A DNA stretch of 33,613 bases from Helicobacter didelphidarum (GTDB lineage Bacteria; Campylobacterota; Campylobacteria; Campylobacterales; Helicobacteraceae): assembly GCF_003364195.1 (NCBI RefSeq), contig NZ_NXLQ01000021.1:1-33613 (forward strand). Reading direction: 5' to 3'. Made by a program: the position numbers and the translations under genes. The notes beneath the pieces are model-generated. The model was not told where the DNA came from. It made no database searches and was given only the letters and a program-made list of their open reading frames with translations. Below, piece by piece: positions 8,000 through 17,548 of the stretch. How positions within the stretch are numbered: position 1 is the stretch's first letter; each line of letters starts with the position of its first letter.

Positions 8000-8413
8000 A
8001 TGAAAAAGAGTGTTTCTCAAACATATAACAAAAGAATATTTGCATGGTTTTTTTTACTGTTGGCAATAGCTTTAGAAGTGAGTGCGTTAGCTTTACTTAA
8101 GGTTATTCCTTTGTGGTTAGAATCTATTGGCACAAACGGTATCGTTACATTGTTCGGGTTGGAAATATCCACGACAATGATTGCAAAAGTCAATTTATTA
8201 TTTATGATTGCGATTTCATATTATTGTATGTCTCTCGCCTTACGAAAAATTGCTTTAGGTGTAGCATATTCTACATGGGAAATTGTTGGTTTAATTGGTG
8301 TTTTACTCATTTCTTTTGTCTTTTTTGATCCCTCGTTGAGTGTGCAGCAATATATTGGTATTGGTGTTGGATTTGTTGGGATTATTTGTGTAATATTGGG
8401 AGAGGAACATTAG
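8000..8413 (+). CDS. Small multidrug resistance family transporter (MdtJ-like)
   Basis: A four-helix inner-membrane exporter of the SMR family, which works as a dimer driven by proton exchange. Membrane spans fall at about 13-35, 62-80, 87-108 and 115-134. E26 in AIALEVSA is the conserved membrane glutamate. KIALGVAYSTWE near 83-94 is almost the MdtJ spermidine-exporter sequence rather than EmrE. At 137 residues it is longer than usual (about 110) because of an N-terminal extension and a larger first loop. MdtJ normally pairs with MdtI; no second SMR gene is here, so it may act alone. It follows ald by 23 bp with a weak AGAGG ribosome site. The substrate is unknown. Confidence 0.85.
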   Translation: MKKSVSQTYNKRIFAWFFLLLAIALEVSALALLKVIPLWLESIGTNGIVTLFGLEISTTMIAKVNLLFMIAISYYCMSLALRKIALGVAYSTWEIVGLIGVLLISFVFFDPSLSVQQYIGIGVGFVGIICVILGEEH

Positions 8414-8568
8414 TTTGTGTTTTGACTCTTAGATAAAAGTGCTTATTTGGAATACTTAATAATTGCCATTCAAGGAATAATTTTTTAGTAGTCTAAGTGA
8501 AATATAGAAAATCGCAAGATGGCGTATATAATATATAAATAAAAGAATGAATATTGTTTTTATCTAAA

Positions 8569-8611
8569 AATAAGATTCCAATAAGAAAGAATCTTATTAA
8601 TTATTAAGATT
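8569..8611. repeat. Overlapping inverted repeats with a shared middle arm
   Basis: AATAAGATTC (8569-8578) pairs with GAATCTTATT (8589-8598). AATCTTA (8590-8596), inside the second arm, can instead pair with TAAGATT (8605-8611). The two hairpins exclude each other. It sits about 155 bp downstream of the SMR gene. No T run follows immediately. Confidence 0.5.
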
Positions 8612-8690
8612 GCTATTTTATATTGCCTCATAAATTAGAGTAAAATAATAAATATTGGCAGAAGTTTTGTTATTTTCTTTATGTTGTTTG

Positions 8691-8738
8691 TATTTCATTG
8701 ATGATCTTTTATAACCATAAAAAATAATCAATGAAATA
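8691..8738. repeat. Long imperfect hairpin, 12 bp perfect arms
   Basis: TATTTCATTGAT (8691-8702) and ATCAATGAAATA (8727-8738) are exact reverse complements. Inside, TTTTAT (8707-8712) pairs with ATAAAA (8717-8722) around an AACC tetraloop, leaving a symmetric 4x4 internal loop. It is more ordered than AT-rich spacer should be by chance. There is no clear T run after it on either strand. Confidence 0.5.
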
Positions 8739-8868
8739 TTTGATGAAATTTCTTATATCTCAAGTATTAAGATTTTGTGGGCTTTATATCAAAATTCTTA
8801 GGCTCTTGTTACAATAAATATTTCTCAAAAATATCAAAAAAATTATGTTACGATTTACTTTTTATTTT

Positions 8869-8895
8869 TAAATGTGTAAAATAATTACACATTTA
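8869..8895. promoter_or_regulatory. Operator-like 11 bp inverted repeat upstream of nifS
   Basis: TAAATGTGTAA (8869-8879) and TTACACATTTA (8885-8895) flank AATAA. The 27 bp site ends about 12 bp before the TATGAT at 8907-8912, so it covers the -35 region. A dimeric repressor or activator could bind there. A T-rich stretch follows, so a terminator on the plus strand is the alternative. It matches no Fur, NikR or HspR consensus that I know. Confidence 0.45.
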
Positions 8896-8906
8896 TTTTT
8901 CTTTGT

Positions 8907-8912
8907 TATGAT
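8907..8912 (+). promoter_or_regulatory. Candidate -10 box of nifS
   Basis: TATGAT, with TATACT at 8914-8919 as an alternative. It lies about 80 bp upstream of the nifS ATG, directly after the operator-like repeat. Confidence 0.3.
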
Positions 8913-8979
8913 TTATACTTCATTTATGGAAAAAAGAAATTTTTTTTGGTATATTTCTCTCAAAGTTTTAGCAAGATAG

Positions 8980-10161
<1,182 letters not shown>

Positions 10162-10188
10162 GAAAATAAGTTTATTCTAAGGTTTAAA

Positions 10189-10995
10189 ATGGTGCAAACA
10201 ATAAGCGAGACGAAATTCTGCATGTCAAATACAGAATCTTTCTTTAATGACAAAAATGCCTTGTTGTATAATGTGAACGTTTTAAACAAAAATACATTAG
10301 ATTCTAATAGCGTGGATTTAATTATAACTTCTCCACCATATAATGTTGGTATTGATTATAACTCAAATGATGATACATTGGATTATCAACAATATTTAGA
10401 ATTTACTCAATCTTGGTTATCTAATTGCTATATATGGGCTAAAGATAGGGCTAGACTTTGCCTTAATATTCCACTAGATAAAAATAAAGGAGGACAGCAA
10501 AGTGTCGGGGCTGATATTACACAAATTGCTAAAAAAGTTGGTTGGAAGTATCATAGCACTATTATTTGGAATGAGGGGAATATTTCGCGTAGGACTGCGT
10601 GGGGCAGTTGGCTTAGTGCGTCTGCACCCTATGTAATCGCACCTGTTGAACTGATTCTCGTGTTATATAAAAACGAATGGAAAAAAGTCGATAAGGGTGT
10701 TAGCGATATTTCTAAAGATGAGTTTATGTCTTGGACAAATGGGCTTTGGAGCTTTAATGGAGAATCTAAAAGGCGTATAGGACATCCAGCCCCATTTCCT
10801 AGAGAATTGCCCAAACGTTGTATTAAACTTTTTTCTTTCGTAGAAGATAGTGTTTTAGACCCTTTTTGTGGTAGCGGAACAACGCTTATAGAATCTATGT
10901 TGAATAACAGACGTGCTATTGGTATAGAAATAGACAAAAATTATTGTGAATTGGCGAAAAATAGAATCTTAAGTGAAAAAGGATTGTTTCAATGA
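10189..10995 (+). CDS. Type II DNA methyltransferase, beta class, probable N4-cytosine
   Basis: Methylates DNA with SAM to protect the host from the adjacent nuclease. The catalytic motif TSPPY (47-51) precedes the SAM-binding motif DPFCGSGTT (224-232), the order that defines the beta class. A TSPPY rather than DPPY motif favours N4-cytosine over N6-adenine, though this is not absolute. At 268 residues it is a compact enzyme. The middle region (about 60-200) should hold the target recognition part. ATG 10189 has AAGG upstream; ATG 10222 is an alternative. Its last codons overlap the nuclease start as ATGA, so the pair is translationally coupled. It is AT-rich compared with nifS and nifU, which suggests acquisition. 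The target site cannot be read from the sequence. Confidence 0.9.
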   Translation: MVQTISETKFCMSNTESFFNDKNALLYNVNVLNKNTLDSNSVDLIITSPPYNVGIDYNSNDDTLDYQQYLEFTQSWLSNCYIWAKDRARLCLNIPLDKNKGGQQSVGADITQIAKKVGWKYHSTIIWNEGNISRRTAWGSWLSASAPYVIAPVELILVLYKNEWKKVDKGVSDISKDEFMSWTNGLWSFNGESKRRIGHPAPFPRELPKRCIKLFSFVEDSVLDPFCGSGTTLIESMLNNRRAIGIEIDKNYCELAKNRILSEKGLFQ

Positions 10996-11576
10996 GAGAT
11001 GTTTCGCAATTGGATTTAATTATGGAATTTTTTAAAAATAATCCTAATAGGGATATTCCGCACCCAGAAGTTGTAGATTGGGTTGTAAATGAATATAAAA
11101 AACGAACAGGAAAAGTTTTTCGCGACCCAGATAGAGGAATTAGAAGTTTGCATCAAAAGGGACATTTGCAAAAAATTGCTAAAGGTGTTTATAAATATGA
11201 CCCAAATTTTGTAAATTTAAGAAATGATTTAGAGGATTTTACGCAAAGTTTAAAAGCTAAAATTTTAGAACGTGATAATTATAAATGTGTAATTTGTGGA
11301 ATGGGTAAAAAGGAGGGCGTTGAGCTTCATATAGACCATATCAAACCCAAAGATTTAGGAGGAAAAGCAAGTTTAGAGAATGGACAAACTCTTTGTAGCC
11401 GACATAATTTTTTAAAAAAGAATCTCAAACAAACAGAAACGGGTAAAAAAATGTTTATTCAAATGCTAGAAACTGCGAAAGATTCTAATGAAATAGAACT
11501 CGTAAAATTTTTAGAAGATGTGTTAAGCGTTTATGAAAAACATAATATCAATGGGCATATAGTATGGAAAAAGTAA
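10992..11576 (+). CDS. HNH restriction endonuclease, partner of the upstream methyltransferase
   Basis: Cuts unmodified DNA at the site protected by the preceding methyltransferase. Residues 1-75 look like a winged-helix DNA-binding part (PEVVDWVVNEYKKRTGKVF, then RDPDRGIRSLHQKG and KGVYKYDP). Residues about 88-145 form an HNH module: zinc cysteines CVIC (99-102), HIDH (113-116), N130 in LEN, and CSRHN (135-139). This wing-plus-HNH layout occurs in small type II enzymes. A C-terminal helix follows. The four-base ATGA overlap and the match in size to a two-gene cassette support restriction rather than homing. A stem-loop with a T run follows at 11637. The target sequence is unknown. Confidence 0.85.
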   Translation: MRDVSQLDLIMEFFKNNPNRDIPHPEVVDWVVNEYKKRTGKVFRDPDRGIRSLHQKGHLQKIAKGVYKYDPNFVNLRNDLEDFTQSLKAKILERDNYKCVICGMGKKEGVELHIDHIKPKDLGGKASLENGQTLCSRHNFLKKNLKQTETGKKMFIQMLETAKDSNEIELVKFLEDVLSVYEKHNINGHIVWKK

Positions 11577-11636
11577 TGCTAATGTTTAGGTAAAATTATG
11601 AAAATTGTTGGAATTTTTATAAAATCTAGATTTTAT

Positions 11637-11675
11637 AAATTCGCTTTTGATTATATAAAAGGCGGATTTTTGAGT
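11637..11675 (+). terminator. Terminator-like stem-loop after the restriction cassette
   Basis: AAATTCGCTTTT pairs with AAAAGGCGGATTT (one bulge, one G-T pair) around GATTATAT, and the right arm runs into T5. It lies 60 bp past the nuclease stop, so the cassette seems to end its own transcript before nifU. Confidence 0.45.
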
Positions 11676-11690
11676 CTAAATTTTGCAACA

Positions 11691-11727
11691 TAGTTTCTAT
11701 TATGATGCGAAAGCATTTTAGAGACTA
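11691..11727 (+). promoter_or_regulatory. Inverted repeat around the presumed nifU promoter
   Basis: TAGTTTCT (11691-11698) pairs with AGAGACTA (11720-11727), with one G-T pair. Nested inside, ATGC-GAAA-GCAT forms a tetraloop hairpin (11705-11716). A -10-like TATTAT or TATGAT lies at 11698-11706. The element could be an operator flanking the -10, or a structured leader if transcription begins upstream. It starts 72 bp before the nifU ATG. Confidence 0.35.
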
Positions 11728-11762
11728 AACTTAGATTTATAAAATTTACAAAAGGATAGAAA

Positions 11763-12743
11763 ATGGCAAAGAATGATTTAATCGGTGGCGCATTATGGGA
11801 CGCCTACTCAAAAAAAGTCAGTGAAAGAATGGATAACCCTACGCATTTAGGGGTTATCACACAAAAAGACGCGGATGAAAAAGGCGCGAAGCTTATCGTG
11901 GCTGATTATGGTGCAGAGTCTTGTGGCGATGCGGTAAGGTTGTATTGGCTTGTGGATTCTGATGATAGAATTATTGATGCGAAGTTTAAGAGGTTTGGCT
12001 GTGGGGCGGCGATTGCAAGCTCTGATATGATGGTGGAGCTATGTCTTGGTAAAAAGGTGCAAGAGGCAGTAAAAATCACAAATCTTGATGTCGAACATGC
12101 CTTGCGTGATGACCCAGATACACCAGCAGTGCCGGGACAAAAAATGCACTGCTCTGTTATGGCGTATGATGTCATCAAAAAGGCGGCAGGTATGTATTTA
12201 GGCAAAAATGCGGAGGACTTTGAGGACGAAATCATCGTGTGCGAGTGCGCACGCGTGAGTCTTTCGACTATTAAAGAAGTGATAAAGTTGAATGACTTAA
12301 AAAGTGTGGAGGAAATTACGCAATATACAAAGGCAGGTGCATTTTGTAAAAGCTGTGTAAAACCCGGAGGACACGAGAAAAGGGAGTATTATCTTGAAGA
12401 TATTTTGCGTGATGTGAGGGCTGAAATGGACGCACAGAATCTCAAAAATCTAGCAAATAATGCTACAAGCGGGAATCTTGCTTTTAAAGATATGACAATT
12501 CCTCAAAAGGTGAAGCAGATTGACAAAACAATTGATGAATATATCCGCCCAATGCTGATGATGGATGGTGGGAATATGGAAATTCTTGATATAAAGGATA
12601 CGAGTGATGGCTATATTGATGTCTATATTCGCTATATGGGTGCGTGTGATGGTTGTGCGAGTGCGACTACAGGGACACTTTATGCGATAGAAGAGGTGTT
12701 AAAAGAACATTTATCAAAACAGATTCGTGTTTTTCCAATTTAA
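11763..12743 (+). CDS. nifU: Fe-S cluster scaffold protein NifU, three-domain
   Basis: Builds [2Fe-2S] clusters with NifS sulfur and passes them to target proteins. All three modules are present. The IscU-like domain carries C54, C80 and C130. The central ferredoxin-like segment carries C160, C162, C195 and C198 for a permanent cluster. The C-terminal Nfu domain carries C295 and C298 (GACDGCAS). The 326 residues match full-length NifU. AAAGGATAGAAA precedes the ATG. It is normally contiguous with nifS; here about 1.6 kb of restriction genes and spacer separate them, and a candidate own promoter is at 11698-11706. The higher G and C in its codons resemble nifS, not the cassette. Confidence 0.97.
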   Translation: MAKNDLIGGALWDAYSKKVSERMDNPTHLGVITQKDADEKGAKLIVADYGAESCGDAVRLYWLVDSDDRIIDAKFKRFGCGAAIASSDMMVELCLGKKVQEAVKITNLDVEHALRDDPDTPAVPGQKMHCSVMAYDVIKKAAGMYLGKNAEDFEDEIIVCECARVSLSTIKEVIKLNDLKSVEEITQYTKAGAFCKSCVKPGGHEKREYYLEDILRDVRAEMDAQNLKNLANNATSGNLAFKDMTIPQKVKQIDKTIDEYIRPMLMMDGGNMEILDIKDTSDGYIDVYIRYMGACDGCASATTGTLYAIEEVLKEHLSKQIRVFPI

Positions 12744-13018
12744 TAAAAATACTATCATTTCAACTTTGTATTGTCTAAATTGAAAAATGTATTTGCAAAT
12801 GTAAAGACTATCGCTTCAATTGACATTTAAAAAAAGCTATGAAGTTTTTATATTTTAAAATCTCAATGCAACGGTTTATTATTGTTAGATTAAATTGAAG
12901 TAATGTAGCATAACAGAGAAAGATTTCTCCATCAAACTCATATCTTGTGATGATTTATAGATTCTGTATTTTATAAGATCTAATCGTCTTTTTTTCAAAC
13001 AATAATAAGGATTTTACT

Positions 13019-14230
13019 ATGTGTCAATCCATGGATTATCAATTAGAAGCTTATAATTTCTCCCTCCCAACTAATCTTATAGCAACAAATCCTATATATC
13101 CTAAAGAACATGCAAAATTACTTGTATATCACAATAATAGGATTACGCATACAACTTTTGAGAATCTTTTTGATTTTATTCCAAAAGATTATCTTATTGT
13201 TTTAAATAATACAAAGGTTCTTAAGGCACGATTATTTGGATATAAACTCTCCTTGCAATCTGATTTAGTGTATTTACAGGCGACTACACATATACAACAG
13301 ATTTTAGATTCCTTTCAGTCTCAAAGGAAAAAAGAAATATTTTATCATAAGACATTACAATCATCGTTACATTTAGTGCAGATAAAGGGTAGGGTAAAAA
13401 TAGCAGATATTTTTATTCTTGAAGGTATTAATAATATAGCAATGCAGATTGTTGGTATTCAAGAAAATGGTTTTAAAGAAGTGATTTTTTATTCTTTTAA
13501 GGACTTACAAATATTGTGGCAACTCGTTCAAAATACGCTTGAAAAGAAAAATGGAGCATATTATCAAGCAAAATCGCAACACTGTTGTAATCAAGATTCT
13601 CTTTTTAACAACCATGTATTGCATGAAAATGATGTGTTAGAGATACTGCAGAAATATGGTAGTGTTCCCTTACCCCCATATATTAAGAGAAAAAGCAATA
13701 TTCAAGATGAAATTGACTATCAAAGTATTTTTGCCTTGCATTATGGGTCCGTTGCTGCTCCAACTGCAAGTTTGCATTTTTCAGAGACAATGCTTGATTA
13801 CTTGATGTCTCATTATAGCGTAGCTTTTGTAACACTTCATGTGGGTGCTGGGACATTTCAACCTGTGCAAACAGAAAATATTATAGCACATAAGATTCAT
13901 AGTGAATCTTGTTATATACCACATGAAAGTGCTAAAAAAATTCTTGAATCTAAAAAGATTCTGTGTGTTGGCACAACAGCTATGCGAAGTGTTGAATGGT
14001 TTTTGCAAACAAGGCAAACAAGTGGGGAAAACAATATTTTTTTACATCCTATGAATCCACCACAAAAAGTGAAATCTTTGCTTACGAATTTTCATCTCCC
14101 AAAATCAAGCCTCCTTATGCTTGTTAGTAGTATAATTGGTAGAGAAAAAACTCTTGAGATTTATGAAGAGGCTATCAAACAACAATATAGATTTTATTCC
14201 TATGGTGATGGTATGTTGATTATTGAATAA
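13019..14230 (+). CDS. queA: S-adenosylmethionine:tRNA ribosyltransferase-isomerase
   Basis: Transfers and isomerises the ribosyl part of SAM onto 7-aminomethyl-deazaguanine in tRNA, making epoxyqueuosine. Diagnostic blocks are present: IVLNNTKVLKARLFG near 60-75, VPLPPYIKR with YGSVAAPTASLHF in the middle, HVGAGTFQPV with HSE, and the C-terminal TNFHLPKSSLLMLVSSIIG and YSYGDGMLI. At 403 residues it is about 55-60 longer than usual. The extra length lies around 80-130 and 165-205, rich in Gln, Asn, Ser and Lys. AAGGA seven bases before ATG 13019 sets the start. The spacer upstream (12744-13018) has no gene. Confidence 0.93.
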   Translation: MCQSMDYQLEAYNFSLPTNLIATNPIYPKEHAKLLVYHNNRITHTTFENLFDFIPKDYLIVLNNTKVLKARLFGYKLSLQSDLVYLQATTHIQQILDSFQSQRKKEIFYHKTLQSSLHLVQIKGRVKIADIFILEGINNIAMQIVGIQENGFKEVIFYSFKDLQILWQLVQNTLEKKNGAYYQAKSQHCCNQDSLFNNHVLHENDVLEILQKYGSVPLPPYIKRKSNIQDEIDYQSIFALHYGSVAAPTASLHFSETMLDYLMSHYSVAFVTLHVGAGTFQPVQTENIIAHKIHSESCYIPHESAKKILESKKILCVGTTAMRSVEWFLQTRQTSGENNIFLHPMNPPQKVKSLLTNFHLPKSSLLMLVSSIIGREKTLEIYEEAIKQQYRFYSYGDGMLIIE

Positions 14231-14388
14231 TATTGCTAGAAAATATAACTCTGATAAAATTGAAATATGATATTTTTTGAGATTTCTGAAAATTATGAGT
14301 TTCATTTTAAGAATGCAGGAGAATAGTTATATTGTTATGTTTGCAATATATTTAACCTTCAAATATACATTGAAAGATAAAAATATTC

Positions 14389-15168
14389 TTACAAATACCA
14401 TCTATATGTTAAAGTAATAATATAAGGATTGATCGTAACTATTTCTTTATAATTAACAAGCCCATTATTTCCTTCTTTATAAGTGCTAAGATGTTTATTG
14501 TTAAACGGCATAGTGAATCTAGCGGATACTTCAGAGCTTTGATTGATTCTATAATTTATCCCAAGGTTAAAATGATATGCCCAACCATCATAATACTCTA
14601 CTATATGTTCCATTGTATATCTCTTCGAACCTATCCAGTCTTCAAATTCCACATTATAGGTATTCATCCAATAACTCATACCAATGCCACCACTAATACC
14701 AAAACTTCCAAATCGGAGTGTTAAATCTGCATTAATTGCAGCATATCCAGACAAAATAGATGTTTTGCTCTTGTATCTATATGGCCATGTATTTCCTGGA
14801 AGAATCATAGCATTTGGTATAGTTTTACTAGATCCACCACCAAACATAATGTTGCCATATATGTCAATCTCAAGTAAGCTTATGGGGCGTATTTTTACCC
14901 CTGCTTCCAAATTGATGCCACCAACTATATTATCATCAAGACATACTTGTGCTGTGCAATGTCTATTGTAAGATATTTTATCCATAGATTGAAAATTGCT
15001 TTGTGGGTAATTAATAGGCAATAGCTCTTGGATTTTGTTTGAAAATAAACCAACAGATGCTCCACCTCCCGCAAAGAATAAAATAGAATTTGTATTTTCC
15101 CTTGCCTGCATAATGGAACTGCTTAACATTATGCTTGAAAATAATGCTAAATGTAATATTTTTTTCAT
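14389..15168 (-). CDS. Secreted outer-membrane-type beta-barrel protein, Helicobacter-specific
   Basis: The product is 259 residues with a signal peptide of about 22 (MKKILHLALFSSIML, cleavage after MQA). The mature part is Gly, Tyr and Ser rich with repeated amphipathic strands (GGINLEAGVKIRP, SGYAAINADLTLRFGSFGISGGIGMSY, YHFNLGINYRI) and ends ITLTYRWYL, an aromatic C-terminus as seen in outer-membrane barrels. Two Cys (HCTAQVC) may form a disulfide. It resembles a minimal barrel protein rather than the long Hop adhesins. I chose the ATG at 15168 because TGGAG lies seven bases upstream; ATG 15183 would add five residues ahead of the signal peptide. Function unknown. Confidence 0.7.
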   Translation of the reverse strand: MKKILHLALFSSIMLSSSIMQARENTNSILFFAGGGASVGLFSNKIQELLPINYPQSNFQSMDKISYNRHCTAQVCLDDNIVGGINLEAGVKIRPISLLEIDIYGNIMFGGGSSKTIPNAMILPGNTWPYRYKSKTSILSGYAAINADLTLRFGSFGISGGIGMSYWMNTYNVEFEDWIGSKRYTMEHIVEYYDGWAYHFNLGINYRINQSSEVSARFTMPFNNKHLSTYKEGNNGLVNYKEIVTINPYIITLTYRWYL

Positions 15169-15489
15169 ACATGATCTCCACACATATCAAGAAATGAATA
15201 TATAAAAATTATAGAAATATGTATTAAATACAATGATACAATATTACTATATACAACCTTGTGATTATTTTTATATCTTTTATTTTTTCTAGTGCAATGT
15301 ATATTTTTTTCACTATATAGTCTTATTATTTAACTATTTTTTGAAAGAAAATCATGCGTCAAAAAGTCCTGTGATTATTAGAGAATCTTATTGTAATTAA
15401 TAGAAGCCTTAAGATTATTTAGATATAATACCAAGATTATTTTATAATATTTTTTTAAGGAAATCAATTTTTATTAAGGACTAAAAAAT
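15169..15489. other. Divergent spacer, 321 bp
   Basis: Lies between the minus-strand barrel gene and hslV, so it should carry promoters in both directions. The hslV -10 is at 15424-15429. A 7 bp inverted repeat, AATCTTA and TAAGATT, brackets 15385-15417. Nothing else is supportable. Confidence 0.5.
15424..15429 (+). promoter_or_regulatory. -10 box of hslVU
   Basis: TATAAT (in AGATATAATACC) 60 bp upstream of the hslV ATG. No heat-shock consensus such as the inverted CIRCE repeat is evident. Confidence 0.45.
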
Positions 15490-16038
15490 ATGTTTCATGC
15501 AACAACAATTTTAGGTTATGTTGGCACAAAAGATGGTAAACCTTATGGAGTTATCGGTGGAGATGGGCAAGTAAGTTTTGGGAATTGCATTATGAAAGGC
15601 AATGCCAATAAGATTCGATCGCTTTATAATGGCAAAATACTAAGTGGATTTGCCGGTAGCACAGCAGATGCCTTTACTCTCTTTGATATGTTTGAAAGGA
15701 TTTTAGAGGGTAAAAAGGGGGATTTGTTAAAATCTGTTTTAGAGTTTAGCAAAGAATGGCGTAAAGATAAATATCTTAGACGATTAGAGGCAATGATGAT
15801 TGTTTTAGATTCTAAACATATTTATATATTAAGTGGTACAGGTGATGTAGTCGAACCAGAAGATGGAAAAATCGTAGCTATTGGCAGTGGTGGAAACTAT
15901 GCATTAAGTGCCGCAAGAGCATTAGATAAATTCAGTAATTTAGAACCAAAAGAATTAGTTTTAGAATCTTTAAAGATTGCAGGAGAAATTTGTATTTATA
16001 CAAACACAAATATTAAAATTTTGGAGATTACAGAATGA
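15490..16038 (+). CDS. hslV: HslV peptidase subunit of the HslUV protease
   Basis: Proteasome-like threonine peptidase. [12 protein letters not shown] contains the nucleophile Thr5 exposed after processing of the first four residues, the short leader style known from epsilon and Gram-positive Hsl[40 protein letters not shown] and [16 protein letters not shown] are canonical blocks. The 182-residue length is normal. AAGGA is nine bases upstream. The stop overlaps the hslU start as ATGA, so the two subunits are translated together. Confidence 0.97.
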   Translation: MFHATTILGYVGTKDGKPYGVIGGDGQVSFGNCIMKGNANKIRSLYNGKILSGFAGSTADAFTLFDMFERILEGKKGDLLKSVLEFSKEWRKDKYLRRLEAMMIVLDSKHIYILSGTGDVVEPEDGKIVAIGSGGNYALSAARALDKFSNLEPKELVLESLKIAGEICIYTNTNIKILEITE

Positions 16039-17372
16039 GTAATTTAATCCTTTCACAAACACCCAGACAGATTGTGGCATATCTTGATGAATATATCATT
16101 GGACAGCAAGAGGCAAAGAAAGCTGTGGCAATCGCACTAAGAAATCGTTACAGAAGATTACAATTATCACAAGAAATGCAAGATGAAGTTACACCAAAAA
16201 ACATTCTTATGATAGGTTCTACAGGTGTTGGAAAAACAGAGATTGCTAGGCGTATGGCAAAAATTATGGGATTGCCATTTGTAAAGGTTGAGGCAAGTAA
16301 GTATACAGAAGTTGGATTTGTTGGGAGAGATGTGGAATCTATGGTGCGTGATTTAGTCAATGCAAGTATCAATTTATTGCAAAATTTACAAAAAGAAAAA
16401 TCAGGACATGAAATCGAAGACTATATTCTTGAAAAGATTACACAAAAACTCCTTCCGCCATTGCCAACAAGTGTGAGTGAGCAAAAAAAACAAGAATATG
16501 AAAGTAGCTTTCAAAAAATGAAAGAAAAAGTAAAGAGTGGTGCAATGGATAATGTGCGTATTACTCTTGAAATTACCAAACAAACTGAAAAAATGGATGA
16601 TAATTTGCCAACAGAAATTATTAAAGTGCAAGAGTCTCTTATTAAAGCTCTAAATGTAAGGGGTGATAAGATAAAACGAGAAATGAGTATTAAGGAAGCA
16701 AAAGAAGCGTTGTTGTTGGAGGCACAGAATGCAATTTTAGATTCTGAAGCTATTAAGATGGAAGCCCTTAAACTTGCAGAGCAAAGTGGAATTATATTCA
16801 TTGATGAAATTGATAAAATAGCTGTGGCTTCAAAAGATTCAAGCAAACAAGACCCAAGTAAAGAGGGTGTGCAAAGAGATTTATTGCCAATTGTTGAGGG
16901 AAGCGTGGTGCAAACTCGCTATGGGCAAGTGCGAACTGACCATATTTTGTTTATTGCTGCAGGTGCTTTTCATTTTAGCAAACCGAGTGATTTGATTCCG
17001 GAATTACAAGGGAGATTTCCATTGCGCGTAGAGTTGCAAACCCTCGATGAAGAAGCACTATATCAGATTCTTACGCAAACAAAAAATTCAATTATTCGTC
17101 AATATCAAGCACTTTTATCTGTCGAAAATATTGAACTTGAATTTCAAGATTCTGCATTACGAGCTTTAAGTAAGCTCTCCTTTCATGCGAATGAAAAAAC
17201 TGAAGATATTGGAGCAAGGAGACTGCATACAACAATTGAGAGGGTGTTAGAAGATATTAGTTTTTGTGCCGAAGATTATGCAGGACAAAAAATTTCCGTT
17301 ACAGAAGATATGGTAACACAAAAGCTTCAGAATCTTGTTGAAAATGTGGATTTGGCACGATATATTTTGTAA
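16035..17372 (+). CDS. hslU: HslU ATPase subunit of the HslUV protease
   Basis: AAA+ unfoldase that feeds HslV. It opens with the family-specific [30 protein letters not shown] block. Walker [10 protein letters not shown] is at 61-69, the pore loop region follows ([14 protein letters not shown]), and the inserted I domain spans about 110-245 (Lys, Gln and Glu rich). Walker [10 protein letters not shown] comes next, then the sensor region [25 protein letters not shown]. The tail ends DLARYIL, the conserved end that inserts into HslV. The 445-residue length is typical. The overlap with hslV shows an operon. Confidence 0.97.
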   Translation: MSNLILSQTPRQIVAYLDEYIIGQQEAKKAVAIALRNRYRRLQLSQEMQDEVTPKNILMIGSTGVGKTEIARRMAKIMGLPFVKVEASKYTEVGFVGRDVESMVRDLVNASINLLQNLQKEKSGHEIEDYILEKITQKLLPPLPTSVSEQKKQEYESSFQKMKEKVKSGAMDNVRITLEITKQTEKMDDNLPTEIIKVQESLIKALNVRGDKIKREMSIKEAKEALLLEAQNAILDSEAIKMEALKLAEQSGIIFIDEIDKIAVASKDSSKQDPSKEGVQRDLLPIVEGSVVQTRYGQVRTDHILFIAAGAFHFSKPSDLIPELQGRFPLRVELQTLDEEALYQILTQTKNSIIRQYQALLSVENIELEFQDSALRALSKLSFHANEKTEDIGARRLHTTIERVLEDISFCAEDYAGQKISVTEDMVTQKLQNLVENVDLARYIL

Positions 17373-17548
17373 TTTAAGAATCTTAGATTATAGATTTTAT
17401 AAGAGTTATTTGATTTTTATATTGTTTATTGAAAGTGGGCATGATAAATCTTTGAATATTTGACTAAATTATAGAATCATAAGTGCATTTTTGTAATGTT
17501 TTGAAGAGAACAATAATAGTGAAGTAAGCCAAAAAATGAAAGGAAAAT

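Noticed and set aside
15300-15489. CIRCE-type heat shock operator before hslVU
   Set aside because: No TTAGCACTC-N9-GAGTGCTAA or close variant is present.
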